Below, piece by piece: positions 1-8,604 of a stretch of 29,467 bases of DNA. Every line of letters begins with the position of its first letter. The stretch's first letter is position 1. Source of the DNA: Prevotellaceae bacterium UBA1787 (GTDB taxonomy: Bacteria; Bacteroidota; Bacteroidia; Bacteroidales; Bacteroidaceae); NCBI GenBank assembly GCA_002315195.1, contig DCGD01000147.1, positions 48,404 to 77,870 on the forward strand, read 5' to 3'. The notes beneath the pieces are model-generated. The model was given only the letters and a program-made list of their open reading frames with translations. It was not told the DNA's origin and ran no database searches. Both the position numbers and the translations under genes were made by a program.

Positions 1-111
1 ATGCAACTTTACAATCCTTTGAACGATACCATGCGTCTTAAAGCGAACCGATTTGAATTTGAGCGTCTGCGGGAGAACTATCCTCTCAGACGCGAGATGT
101 GGGAACAATAA
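1..111 (+). CDS. 3' end of an unidentified protein (partial)
   Basis: Frame 1 is open from the first base to a TAA at 109-111. It encodes 36 residues rich in Arg, Glu and aromatics, ending in REMWEQ. An ATG lies exactly at base 1, but this is probably an internal Met of a longer gene cut by the window edge. No domain can be recognised in so short a piece. The downstream DJ-1-like gene begins 12 bases after the stop, so the two are probably cotranscribed. Confidence 0.55.
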   Translation: MQLYNPLNDTMRLKANRFEFERLRENYPLRREMWEQ

Positions 112-122
112 TTCACAAAATA

Positions 123-665
123 ATGAAAGCATACATATTATTAGCCCCGGGTTTTGAAATCATCGAAGCGCTCACACCCGTCGATGTACTTCGCAGAGCA
201 AAAGTCGAAACCATTACACTTTCCATCACCAACAATTTCAATGTCACCGCCTCGAACAATGTCACCGTGCAAGCCGACGCATTGCTCAGTGAAGATTTGC
301 CATTGGCGGATGTGTTGATTCTGCCCGGCGGTTTCCCTGGGTATGAAAATTTGGGATTGAGCAAAGCCGTTGCCAACATTCTCATAAGACACCAACAGGC
401 GGGGAAGTTCATTGCCGCCATCTGCGGCGCCCCGACGGTTCTTGACCGCAATGATATCGCCGTGGGTTGCACCTTGACCGGCCACAGCAGCGTGAAAGAC
501 AAGATGCACCGCTACAACTACACCGGAAACAGCGTAGAGCAGGACGGGCGCATCATCACCGCCATCGGCGCCGGCCATTCGTTGCCTTTCGCTTTTGCCA
601 TACTCAAAAATCTGACCGATGAAGAAACAGTCAACAAGGTCAAACGTGGCATGGAACTCGCTTAG
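123..665 (+). CDS. DJ-1/PfpI family protein (ThiJ-like glutamine amidotransferase-like fold)
   Basis: This is a 180-residue protein of the DJ-1/PfpI superfamily, a cytosolic fold whose members act as glyoxalase/deglycase-like or stress-protection proteins. The start MKAYILLAPGFEIIEA matches the family N-terminus. An in-frame ATG at 99 would overlap the upstream gene and add eight non-family residues, so 123 is preferred. Glu15 aligns with the conserved Glu of human DJ-1 (E18). The nucleophile elbow AAICGAPT carries Cys101, matching the oxidisable Cys106. LPGGFPG near residue 70 is the usual glycine turn. Full length for the family. It lies 12 bases after the preceding stop, with a strong hairpin downstream that makes it the last gene of its operon. 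The exact substrate cannot be read from sequence. Confidence 0.9.
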   Translation: MKAYILLAPGFEIIEALTPVDVLRRAKVETITLSITNNFNVTASNNVTVQADALLSEDLPLADVLILPGGFPGYENLGLSKAVANILIRHQQAGKFIAAICGAPTVLDRNDIAVGCTLTGHSSVKDKMHRYNYTGNSVEQDGRIITAIGAGHSLPFAFAILKNLTDEETVNKVKRGMELA

Positions 666-755
666 TCGCGTTTGGAAATTTTGAAACAGTTCTTTCATAA
701 ATCCATCTCATCATGTTTGATGCTTTAAACTGATGATGGTATATCACTGCCTGTC

Positions 756-797
756 AGAATAAGGCTGAAACTTGTAATTGGGTTTCAGCCTTATTCT
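756..797 (+). terminator. Hairpin terminator after the DJ-1 gene
   Basis: A perfect 16-bp inverted repeat (756-771 and 782-797) encloses a 10-nt loop. The right arm is T-rich (CCTTATTCTT) but there is no long U tract after it. It lies 90 bases past the DJ-1 stop and upstream of a well-formed promoter, which fits an operon end. Confidence 0.75.
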
Positions 798-879
798 TGA
801 ATCAAGAAATATTTCAGAGGGTAGCAATAATCGAGTTCTGGAAATTTGGCATCCTTGTTGTGATTTTTTTCATTAATAA

Positions 880-911
880 TTTGTAGAAATAATGTCTTTT
901 CTGTAATTTTG
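880..911 (+). promoter_or_regulatory. Bacteroidales-type promoter for the TIM-barrel/oxidoreductase pair
   Basis: A TTTG (-33 element) at 880-883 is followed after 20 bases by TAATTTTG (904-911). This fits the Bacteroidetes housekeeping consensus TTTG-N19-21-TAnnTTTG. The predicted start of transcription is about 918, leaving a leader of about 85 nt before the ATG at 1003. Confidence 0.7.
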
Positions 912-1002
912 CTCAAAAGTTATCATGGTGTTATTGTTTTGGCGATAAGATGCCATCGTATTGTAAATAATTGGAATCAAAAATACGTTTAACAATTATC
1001 AT

Positions 1003-1875
1003 ATGAATTATAGAATTTCATTCCTGTCAATGCTGTGTGTCCTTGCAGCGTCGGTAGGAGCTAAATCTGAAAAGGATATGTTGTATAATAAAGTAGGGGT
1101 ATGTACTTCGCCAACGAATGGAGGACTTGTGAAGTCAGCCGGGGGGCATCACTTGGAGGTGGCTATCAGTTCTTTCTTGATACCCGAAAAAAGCGATGCG
1201 GAGTTTGAGAGGAATGCACAGATTGCCAAGGAGTGTCCGGTACCGATGGAATCGGCAAATGGTTTTTTTCCGGGTGACATAAAACTAACGGGCCCCCACG
1301 CGGATATGGAACGAGCGTTGCGTTATACGGAAGTGGCGATGCGCCGCGCATCCGAAATAGGGTTGAAAACCGCCGTCTTGGGAAGTGGTGCAGCCCGCGA
1401 GATACCCGAGGGTTGGACGAAGGAAAGGGCGGTGGAACAATTCTGCAATCTTTTGGTCATGATGGGACCTATCGCAAAAAAATACGGTGTCACCATTGTG
1501 ATTGAGCCTTTGCGGAAGCAGGAGTGTAATTTCATCAATACCGTTCAGGAAGGATACGAAATTGCAAAAAAGGTAAAGCATCCCAATATTCGCGTCTTGG
1601 CGGATATCTATCACATGACCCAAGAGAATGAAGGTCCGCAATCCATTGTACTTGCCGGTAGGGAATACCTTCGTCACGTCCATATCGCGGAAAATGCCAA
1701 ACGTACCGCCCCTGGAGTGGATGGCGACGATTTCACACCTTATTTCCGTGCATTGAAAAAAATCAAGTACAAGGGAACCATTTCGATTGAGTGTGGTTGG
1801 AGCAATATAAACGAACAACTGAAGAATTCTTTCGATGAGGTGAAGCGTCAGCTTCATCAAGTCTATGACAAATAG
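1003..1875 (+). CDS. Exported sugar phosphate isomerase/epimerase-like TIM barrel (AP_endonuc_2 family)
   Basis: A 290-residue protein with a Sec signal (hydrophobic residues 5-20, ending SVGA) and a xylose-isomerase-like TIM barrel (PF01261). Likely metal ligands sit at strand ends: Glu168 in IVIEPL, Asp201 and His204 in LADIYHM, His227 in HVHIAE and Glu263 in SIECGW. Family members isomerise or epimerise sugars; relatives beside Gfo/Idh/MocA genes handle 3-keto-sugar intermediates or cleave C-glycosides. Most members are cytosolic, so the signal peptide is notable. The next gene, a Tat-type oxidoreductase, starts 24 bases downstream, and a promoter lies at 880-911. I infer that it acts on the keto-sugar made by a neighbouring dehydrogenase; isomerase, hydratase and lyase activities are all possible. 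Confidence 0.85.
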   Translation: MNYRISFLSMLCVLAASVGAKSEKDMLYNKVGVCTSPTNGGLVKSAGGHHLEVAISSFLIPEKSDAEFERNAQIAKECPVPMESANGFFPGDIKLTGPHADMERALRYTEVAMRRASEIGLKTAVLGSGAAREIPEGWTKERAVEQFCNLLVMMGPIAKKYGVTIVIEPLRKQECNFINTVQEGYEIAKKVKHPNIRVLADIYHMTQENEGPQSIVLAGREYLRHVHIAENAKRTAPGVDGDDFTPYFRALKKIKYKGTISIECGWSNINEQLKNSFDEVKRQLHQVYDK

Positions 1876-1899
1876 TAAACCATTAAAAAATATAACATT

Positions 1900-3246
1900 A
1901 TGCAAACACGTAGAGAATTTCTCAAGAATGGCATGCGAGGAACCGTTGGGCTTACCTTGCTGAGCACAGGATTGCCTACCAGTTCTTATGCCAGGGTTCT
2001 TGGTGCCAATGACAAGGTGCGGGTGGGTATCATCGGTTTTTCCGACCGTTTTCGTGGTTCCCTTCTTCCCGCCTTCATGGCTAATGCAAAGGATTTCAAT
2101 TTTGAAATCGTCGCCGTTTCAGATATATGGAAGCTTCGCCGCGAGGAGGCCGCAAAGCATTTCAAGGAGAAGTATGGAATCGACGTGAAGCTCTTCCGCA
2201 ACAATGAAGAACTTTATGACGCCAAGATGTGTGATGCCGTCATAGTATCGACGGCGGATTTCCAACATGCCCAGCATTGTATTCAGGCAGTCCACGCTGG
2301 TTGTGACGCATACGTGGAGAAACCTTTCGCTGAGACAATGGAAGATGCACGCGCCGCCTTGAAAGCAGTCAATGAAACCGGTAGAATCGTTCAGATTGGC
2401 TCACAGCGCCGTTCAGCACCGAACTATCAAGCGGCCTACGACTACATCAACTCGGGTAAATTTGGCAAGATTACCATGGTAGAGATGAGTTGGAACGTAA
2501 ACCAGCCGGGTCGTTGGCGCAGAAAAGCTTTGGTTGAGAAATGTTTTGAAGAAGATACCGATTGGAAACGTTTTCTGTTGAATCGTCCCAAGGAAGCATG
2601 GGATCCCCGAAAGTATTTGGAATATCGTCTTTTTTGGCCGTTCTCTTCCGGTATTCCCGGACAATGGATGTCGCATCAGATTGATACGGTTCATTGGTTT
2701 ACCGGCTTGTCACACCCCTTGAGCGTGGCCGCCAATGGTGGTATTTATTGTTGGAACGATGGCCGTCGCAATTTCGATACCATCACAGCCGTGTTTGAAT
2801 ATGGAAAGCCCAACAGCGAAGACAAATTCCAGGTGCTTTATACATCGCGCATGCATAATGCGGCCGGCGGTGTGAAAGAACTCTATTTCAGCAATGGCGG
2901 AACGCTTAATTTGGATACCAATCAGATATCATCTGAAGGTGGCTTGACGGAGAATTTTGCCAAGGAGATGGGCATGAACGCCAATATGTTGGAAAGTTAC
3001 AAGTTGCCCGACGTAAAGGTGGAAACCAGCGCCAACACCGGTGGCGATCCCATGACTTTCCTGCACATGCGCAATTGGATGGAGTGCGTAAGAAGCCGCA
3101 AGACCCCAAATGCGCCCGCTCAGGCCGGTTTCAATCATTCCGCGGCTACCATCATGTGTAATGCTGCATTGCGTACGGGTGAAAAGGTGACTTTCGATGA
3201 GAAGAAGCAGGAAGTGCTTGCGGGTGGAAAGGTGTTCAAGTATTAG
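1900..3246 (+). CDS. Tat-exported Gfo/Idh/MocA family oxidoreductase (copy A)
   Basis: A 448-residue NAD(P)-dependent oxidoreductase of the Gfo/Idh/MocA family. Residues 3-9 (TRREFLK) followed by a hydrophobic stretch form a twin-arginine signal, so the enzyme is probably exported folded with its cofactor bound. The Rossmann glycine motif is VGIIGFSDRFRG (about 42-53). The hallmark EKP is at 140-142 (YVEKPF), and WMSHQID supplies His259 and Asp262 of the usual catalytic Lys/Asp/His set. Family enzymes oxidise or reduce sugar hydroxyls, often at C3. It is only distantly similar to the two 428-residue paralogues in this window. It shares an operon with the TIM barrel (24-base gap). A bidirectional hairpin at 3420-3455 lies downstream. 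Confidence 0.88.
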   Translation: MQTRREFLKNGMRGTVGLTLLSTGLPTSSYARVLGANDKVRVGIIGFSDRFRGSLLPAFMANAKDFNFEIVAVSDIWKLRREEAAKHFKEKYGIDVKLFRNNEELYDAKMCDAVIVSTADFQHAQHCIQAVHAGCDAYVEKPFAETMEDARAALKAVNETGRIVQIGSQRRSAPNYQAAYDYINSGKFGKITMVEMSWNVNQPGRWRRKALVEKCFEEDTDWKRFLLNRPKEAWDPRKYLEYRLFWPFSSGIPGQWMSHQIDTVHWFTGLSHPLSVAANGGIYCWNDGRRNFDTITAVFEYGKPNSEDKFQVLYTSRMHNAAGGVKELYFSNGGTLNLDTNQISSEGGLTENFAKEMGMNANMLESYKLPDVKVETSANTGGDPMTFLHMRNWMECVRSRKTPNAPAQAGFNHSAATIMCNAALRTGEKVTFDEKKQEVLAGGKVFKY

Positions 3247-3419
3247 TATTGTCGGAGTTGTCTATGTTTCGTAAAGCGCACGGAAAGATAATTGGCGAGG
3301 CTGAAATTGTCAGATAAAACGAGTTCCACGTTGTTGGACAAGTAGGAAAGTTTCAATTCAATGAATTGTCATATTTTCGCATACGCTTGAACCGTTACCA
3401 TAAATAACAAAGCCGAAAA

Positions 3420-3455
3420 AACCGTGGCTAAGACAGAAATGCCTTAGCCACGGTT
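3420..3455 (-). terminator. Terminator for the rhamnosidase operon, probably bidirectional
   Basis: A 13-bp perfect stem (3420-3432 and 3443-3455) has a 10-nt loop. Read on the minus strand it is followed by a T run from the A tract at 3416-3421, a classic intrinsic terminator for the gene ending at 3473. It sits between convergent genes and may also stop the plus-strand operon ending at 3246. Confidence 0.85.
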
Positions 3456-3472
3456 AATCGTATTTTACGGTA

Positions 3473-6022
3473 TTATTCTTGTTTTGTCTCGCTCTTGAAT
3501 TTTTTCTCAAGTACGCGCATCCAATATCCTCCGATGACCGAACGAGCTTTGAATGCTATCATCCTCGCGTTTTTTGTATCGCTCCAGTCACTGATGGGAA
3601 CACGGCTGGGTGTTTCATTGACATAGTCATACAGCGGCTTGACGAATTTTTCAAATGTAGGTTGGTCGGGAGACATGGCTGCCGTCCACATAATCCAATC
3701 GCTTTTGGTATAATCTTTCCTGCAGTCCAAGGGCAGTCCGTACTTGTTTTGGACGGTAAGATAGTAAGCGATTTCCTTTTCGAATACTTCGTCTTTGAAA
3801 AGTTTGGTGTTCCATAGTTTGTCCCATACCATGTTGTATTTTTGGCTCCAGGTGCTGTCGCGGTCAAAAGCCAAGCGGTAATGGTCGCCGTCAGATGCCA
3901 TTTCTTCCCATTTTTCCGCCATTTCATGGGCGCGTTTCAGGAATTTTTCAGAAGTCGCCTTGTCACCCCTTTGTCCTGCCATCAAGCCATACCCGGCTAC
4001 GCCGCATATGGCTTTTAGTGAAAGGTTGCAATTGTGCGCCCAGTGTCCCGCGAAATCGTCCGTACAGAGTTGTTCTTCCGGATCTTGGCCGTTTTCGGAG
4101 AGATAATTCGCCCAGGTGGTCAAAACATCCCAGTACTTGTCCACGAATTTCGTGTTGCCATCAAGAATGCAGAGGGTTGTGGCAAGGGTGATGATGTTTC
4201 CCGCTTCCTCCAAAGGCATGTCACCGCCATAGACCTGTCCGTTTGCTATTGGGTAAGTGCCAAGGTCATGGGCTGCAAATGGTTTTGTCCAACGTCCGGT
4301 GTAACTGTATTCCAATATGCTTGTCATCATGGCTTTTTGCAATTCCGGGTTGTACAACAGGAAGAGCGGCGCCTCTGGATAGGTTAAATCCACGGTGTTA
4401 ACGCAGCCGTTGGAGTTGTTCTCCTTGCTGAAAAACATAAGATTGCCTTCCTTGTCGCGGAAAAGTTTGTGCGCTGCAATCACGTGGCGGTATGAGCCGG
4501 AAAGAATTTCAGCATATTGTTTTCCACCAACCGCCATTCCGTCGTCGTAAATGCGTTTGTCCAACTTGCGGCAATCTTTCATGATACTTTCATATCTGTT
4601 TTGCATATTCTTGAAAGCCTGCATGATGTTGACTTTGCCTTCGTGCGCCCAATATCCTTTGTAGCGGTGGTACATGTATTCAATGTCATCGATTTCGTCA
4701 TAGCCCATCATGGCAAAACTGTTCGCCTTTTCCGTTTTTCCGAAATCGTGGACATACGAAAGTGTCGGTTGCTCCGAGGCTTTTCGGGCTATGTACTTTT
4801 TTTGCCCTTCAGGTTGGTTGTTTGCAGTGTCTGAATTCAATTCGGGAATTTTACCCGTTTGGATAAAAGCATTTTCCATTTCTGCGCAAGTTCCAATACC
4901 CACCTCGCCATTGACGGAGGGAAGATAGAAATAGCCCCAGTCAATGCAGATGTGGTCACCTTTCTTGGCAAGGATTGGTTGTTCAATGGTTCCCGTGCGT
5001 ACTGCATTCATGCCATGCTCGCTCACGAAGGTACTTTCCGTTGGTTGGTATTCGTTATTGACGGCGCAGAGGGCGCTGGCTCCTAAATAGAGTTGGACAT
5101 CATGTTTTGCTCCATCCGTGCTTCTGACTTGGGTGGAAATGTAATTGATTGGCATGCTGAGCAAATCATAGTCATCCATCAACATGGGTGCGGTGAAAAC
5201 TACATCCAACTCAACCGGACCGCAGGAGAATGTATAGTAAGTGTTGGTTGCAAGTACGTTGACGTTCTTCTGTTCAGCCAGTTTGACATTGTTTTTCGGA
5301 AGTGTGTTCTTGTAGAGCCCGAAATCTGCATACGCACCACCGATTGTGTTGTGGCAATGGGCTGCAATCACATTCTTTCCTTCATGGAAGAGTGCCTTCT
5401 TTTCTCCGTCGAGATGAAGCGTGACATTATCAACCCATGTATTGCCGGTATTGACAATTTCAGTACCGTTGACATAAAGTTCAAAGACATCATCGTGGGA
5501 GTATATGAGGTATAGGTCGGAAGCCAAGTCTTCATCATTCAAGTCAATCGTTCGTCGCAGATAGATATCACTGTTTTCATCGCTCCATTTCGTACGTGTA
5601 CATTCTGTGTTTCTTGACCCGAATGCAGCCGCTTTCTTCTCCCATTGCTTGGCATCGAAGTCTGTGTTCTGCCATCCTTTCTCAGGTGTGGCTTGGGTAA
5701 ATTCTGCTTCCCAAGTGCTTTCATGTGCCATAGGCGCCAGGGGTGACAGCATGTATTCCTGGTTGTTTCCCATGAAACGGTAGGTAACGCCATCCACGCG
5801 TAGCATTCCGTTCAGTGGCTTTTTGTCATCCGTCCAGTGGCGCGTGGTGCCATCCGTGAGTTTGTCAAACGGTGACCAAATGCTCAGATACGGGTCTGAC
5901 ACAATCAAGGGTACGGAAGGGAGTCGAAGGTCGGTATTCGCAATGGGTTCGAAAAATGACTCTTTTGTTTCGCAAGACCAAAGTGAAGCAATTATCAAGC
6001 TTGCTATTAATGTTTTTTTCAT
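3473..6022 (-). CDS. Glutaminase-like lipoprotein (DUF4964/DUF5127/DUF4965/DUF1793)
   Basis: An 849-residue protein with a lipoprotein signal (lipobox LWSC, Cys17). The N-terminus, RLPSVPLIVSDPYLSIWSP followed by LTD and TRHWT, is the DUF4964 signature (about 30-95). DUF5127 begins near 250. The DUF4965/DUF1793 catalytic-type region contains FAAHDLGTYP and MPLEEAGN (about 580-840). Fungal homologues (GtaA type) are called glutaminases, but the Bacteroidetes proteins are mostly uncharacterised. About 140 residues (roughly 100-240, with DIYLRRTIDL and FELYVNGTEI) separate DUF4964 from DUF5127 and resemble a galactose-binding-type sandwich. The start overlaps the rhamnosidase stop as ATGA, so the two are translationally coupled. 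The context suggests a glycan or glycoconjugate substrate rather than free glutamine; this is inference. Confidence 0.85.
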   Translation of the reverse strand: MKKTLIASLIIASLWSCETKESFFEPIANTDLRLPSVPLIVSDPYLSIWSPFDKLTDGTTRHWTDDKKPLNGMLRVDGVTYRFMGNNQEYMLSPLAPMAHESTWEAEFTQATPEKGWQNTDFDAKQWEKKAAAFGSRNTECTRTKWSDENSDIYLRRTIDLNDEDLASDLYLIYSHDDVFELYVNGTEIVNTGNTWVDNVTLHLDGEKKALFHEGKNVIAAHCHNTIGGAYADFGLYKNTLPKNNVKLAEQKNVNVLATNTYYTFSCGPVELDVVFTAPMLMDDYDLLSMPINYISTQVRSTDGAKHDVQLYLGASALCAVNNEYQPTESTFVSEHGMNAVRTGTIEQPILAKKGDHICIDWGYFYLPSVNGEVGIGTCAEMENAFIQTGKIPELNSDTANNQPEGQKKYIARKASEQPTLSYVHDFGKTEKANSFAMMGYDEIDDIEYMYHRYKGYWAHEGKVNIMQAFKNMQNRYESIMKDCRKLDKRIYDDGMAVGGKQYAEILSGSYRHVIAAHKLFRDKEGNLMFFSKENNSNGCVNTVDLTYPEAPLFLLYNPELQKAMMTSILEYSYTGRWTKPFAAHDLGTYPIANGQVYGGDMPLEEAGNIITLATTLCILDGNTKFVDKYWDVLTTWANYLSENGQDPEEQLCTDDFAGHWAHNCNLSLKAICGVAGYGLMAGQRGDKATSEKFLKRAHEMAEKWEEMASDGDHYRLAFDRDSTWSQKYNMVWDKLWNTKLFKDEVFEKEIAYYLTVQNKYGLPLDCRKDYTKSDWIMWTAAMSPDQPTFEKFVKPLYDYVNETPSRVPISDWSDTKNARMIAFKARSVIGGYWMRVLEKKFKSETKQE

Positions 6023-8328
6023 AATGCGGAAATTTTGAATTGATGTTTACCGGATTTTACCATTTCTTCGAAAGAATAGGAGGGTAATGAGATTAAGGCG
6101 TCGCATCCTTTTGGTACGGATATGGATAATATCAGTTTTCCATTCTTTATTTTCCAACTACTTTCCACAGTGCCTTGGGGCGTTTTGAGAGAGGCTTGTG
6201 CTGAACCAATTTCGGGTATGATTTGCGGTGCAATGAGTAAATGCTTGAAACCAACGGATTCTTCGGTCTGTCTGATACCGCACAATCCGCCATAAAGCCA
6301 CTCCATGAGATGTCCCAACATCAAGTGGTTGTTGGAAACGTTGGCGTACGCCTGCCAACTCTCTGTCAATGCCGTAGCCCCGTGGCCCAGTTGCCAACCG
6401 TAACCCGGCACGTCCGTGCGACTGTTCATTTTGTATATGACATCGCTGCGTCCCGCTTCCTGTAATGTCTGCAGGACAAAGCGGTATCCAACGTCACCTG
6501 CTGTCAGGGCATAGCCTCGTTTTTCGATGTCGGCAATAAGATTTTGCAAGACTTTTTCTCTGTCTTGGTTCTCTGTCAAACCTACATATAGCGACATTGC
6601 GTTGGCAGTCTGTGAATTGCGGTCGTAATAGCCTTCCGCTGAATGATAGTATTTCTTGTTGAAACTTCTCTTTATTTCAGCGGCTAGGTTTTCGTATTGT
6701 GTCTTGTCTTCCTGTTTGCCAAGTAAATCAGCCATGCGAGCCATTAATGTTACGTTGTAATAATAGATGGCTGTTGCGGTGACGCCGTTGCTTGTGAGTT
6801 GTGAGCAGCCGGGAGCCCCCGGTCCTATATCAAACCAGTCTCCCAAGCCGTAGGCCACAATATTGTCATTGGCGCGACTGCTCAAGTATTCAATGTAGCG
6901 TTTCATGGCCGGGTAGTGTTTTACAATCATGGATTTGTCGCCATACCATTTGTAGGCATACCAAGGGCAAATGACAAAGGCGCTTCCCCATTCAGGCGTG
7001 TCTTCAAAACCGCCTTCAAACATGACGTACATTGGCGCTATGGTTGGAATGCAACCATTCTCCCATTGCGAAGCCTCCATGTCATTTAATACCTTTTTGT
7101 ACAAGGGCAATACGTCATAACGGTATTGAATGGAATGTTGCATCAAGTGGTCTTGTTCCATCCATCCCAGTTTTTCGCGGTGGGGGCAGTCTGTAAACAC
7201 ACTTTGCGAGTTGCTTCTTATAGCCCAGTCGATAAGTTCGTGAATTTGGCGGAACAACGTGTCGCCACAAGTAAATGAGCCAACTTCGGGAGCCGCGGTA
7301 CAGGTGTGCAACCCTTTTAATTCCTTGATGACCGGCAATTTTTCGGGATTTGCTTCTCCTTCGGGAACGGCACCGACAACCTTGATGTATCGCTGACCAT
7401 AATACGTAAAGCGTGGTTGCCAATGTTCAATATTACCGTTACCTTTCAGTATGTAATCCCAATGATAAGGCGCACCAGTCGCTCCCTGTGTCACCATTCC
7501 GTTGTCGTCAAGCAATTCACCGGGCCATAGGTTGATTTCTTTTCCTCCCTCACCCTTTACGTTAATGCTGACGATGCCGGAGAAATTCTGCCCGAGGTCG
7601 TATATCCAATTTCCTTCCTTGTCCTTGAAATGCTTTTTTTCGGGGATTACGCTTCGCACGATAAGTTCCGTGCCTTGTTGCGCGCTTAACCGGATGTTTG
7701 TCGGTGCAATTTTTGGGGTCTGCCATACTAACATGTCTTCGCGTCGGGCGTCGTATGTCTCCCCGCCATAAATGCTGCTGAACGTAATGGGACTTTCACA
7801 TACTTTCCAATTGTTTGTGTCGGTAACAATTTTTTGCTTGTGTCCGTCAGTGTAGTTGATTTCCATTTCCATCCATAGCTTGGGCTGGCCATAGGAGCAG
7901 ATGAGTTTCACGTAACGATTGCGCGGAATGGTATAAAATCCGGACCCAAGCAATATGTCAATCACATTTTCACCTTTCTCCAAAAGATGCGTCACGTCAA
8001 AATCTACATACAGGGCTTCTTTGTCATAGCATGTCCAACCTGGGTCCAGGAAATGGTTTCCAACTTTCAAACCGTTCAGCAAAAATTCAAAATGTCCCAA
8101 GCCACATACCTTTGCCGTGGCAGAACGTACCTTGCCTTCCAATTGAAATTGTCGGCGGAATTGGGGCAAACGGTAAGTGCCATCAATGCGAGGGTCTTTT
8201 CCTCCGCCGTGAACACCGGGAACAATGTGTTCATGTGCGTCTTCGAGCGCAATCCATTCGGCTTTGTCAGAATGGGCGAACAAAGAACTTTGTAAAATAC
8301 AAAACAAGAAAATGCTAAGAAATCTCAT
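6019..8328 (-). CDS. Exported alpha-L-rhamnosidase (glycoside hydrolase family 78)
   Basis: A 769-residue enzyme expected to release terminal alpha-L-rhamnose by inverting hydrolysis. A Sec signal covers residues 1-18 (ending SLFA). The Bac_rhamnosid_N-type lectin-like domain (about 45-200) has LGHFEFLLNG and DPGWTCYDKEALY. A second beta domain follows (about 220-335). The (alpha/alpha)6 catalytic domain (about 345-680) has the GH78 motif DCPHREKLGWMEQDH at 380-394 plus PEWGSAFV and GLGDWFDIGP. A C-terminal sandwich ends the protein. It is the first gene of a minus-strand operon and its stop overlaps the next start (ATGA). A TACCTTTG box lies 24 bases upstream. Its position between oxidoreductase and DUF1080 genes suggests that it trims rhamnose from glycosides processed by them. 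Confidence 0.92.
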   Translation of the reverse strand: MRFLSIFLFCILQSSLFAHSDKAEWIALEDAHEHIVPGVHGGGKDPRIDGTYRLPQFRRQFQLEGKVRSATAKVCGLGHFEFLLNGLKVGNHFLDPGWTCYDKEALYVDFDVTHLLEKGENVIDILLGSGFYTIPRNRYVKLICSYGQPKLWMEMEINYTDGHKQKIVTDTNNWKVCESPITFSSIYGGETYDARREDMLVWQTPKIAPTNIRLSAQQGTELIVRSVIPEKKHFKDKEGNWIYDLGQNFSGIVSINVKGEGGKEINLWPGELLDDNGMVTQGATGAPYHWDYILKGNGNIEHWQPRFTYYGQRYIKVVGAVPEGEANPEKLPVIKELKGLHTCTAAPEVGSFTCGDTLFRQIHELIDWAIRSNSQSVFTDCPHREKLGWMEQDHLMQHSIQYRYDVLPLYKKVLNDMEASQWENGCIPTIAPMYVMFEGGFEDTPEWGSAFVICPWYAYKWYGDKSMIVKHYPAMKRYIEYLSSRANDNIVAYGLGDWFDIGPGAPGCSQLTSNGVTATAIYYYNVTLMARMADLLGKQEDKTQYENLAAEIKRSFNKKYYHSAEGYYDRNSQTANAMSLYVGLTENQDREKVLQNLIADIEKRGYALTAGDVGYRFVLQTLQEAGRSDVIYKMNSRTDVPGYGWQLGHGATALTESWQAYANVSNNHLMLGHLMEWLYGGLCGIRQTEESVGFKHLLIAPQIIPEIGSAQASLKTPQGTVESSWKIKNGKLILSISVPKGCDALISLPSYSFEEMVKSGKHQFKISAL

Positions 8329-8351
8329 ATTTTTTAATGTTAATCATGCTA

Positions 8352-8359
8352 CAAAGGTA
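8352..8359 (-). promoter_or_regulatory. -7 element for the rhamnosidase operon
   Basis: On the minus strand the sequence reads TACCTTTG, a full match to TAnnTTTG. It lies 24 bases upstream of the rhamnosidase ATG, giving a very short leader. No clear TTTG is found at the right distance for a -33 element, which may mean activator dependence. Confidence 0.55.
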
Positions 8360-8395
8360 TGTATTTTATTCTTCTCTTTTGCGTATGCTTTATTG

Positions 8396-8418
8396 AAATA
8401 ACTGAAATCAGGTTATTT
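8396..8418. promoter_or_regulatory. Imperfect dyad, possible operator
   Basis: The arms AAATAACTG (8396-8404) and CAG plus TTATTT (8409-8418, with one extra G at 8412) are inverted around a 4-nt centre. The dyad is about 40 bases upstream of the rhamnosidase -7 box, where an activator or repressor could bind. AT-rich DNA makes chance dyads common, so this is weak. Confidence 0.25.
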
Positions 8419-8596
8419 ATTATTTCTAATCCCATATTTTCCAATAAGAAACAAGGAATATTCATTTTTATGGATTATGGAAGACTATAACAGCGATTTG
8501 TAAAGGAATTTCTTTTTGCCCTTACGAAATGATAAAATATTGTGTAAATAAAAAACATTTTTTATTAATTTGTGTTATTCCGTAAAAAAGTTTGAT

Positions 8597-8604
8597 TAAC
8601 TTTG
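8597..8604 (+). promoter_or_regulatory. -7 element for the DUF1080 operon
   Basis: TAACTTTG is a full match to TAnnTTTG and lies 81 bases before the ATG at 8686. The nearest TTTG upstream (8569-8572) is spaced 24 bases, longer than the usual 19-21, so the -33 element is weak or absent. Confidence 0.5.

Larger units (their letters stand above)
666..1002. other. Intergenic region: terminator plus promoter
   Basis: The 337 non-coding bases hold the perfect hairpin at 756-797 and the promoter at 880-911. The rest is AT-rich leader and spacer. No ORF, RNA gene or further repeat was seen. Confidence 0.6.

Noticed and set aside
141..698. Long minus-strand open frames opposite the DJ-1 gene and similar frames opposite cysS and mutS
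   Set aside because: They are antisense shadows of well-supported genes, with no recognisable motifs and no promoter or start context of their own.
3354..3368. Dyad CAATTCA-A-TGAATTG between convergent genes
   Set aside because: It is short, made of common AT-rich words and not next to any promoter, so an operator role has no support.
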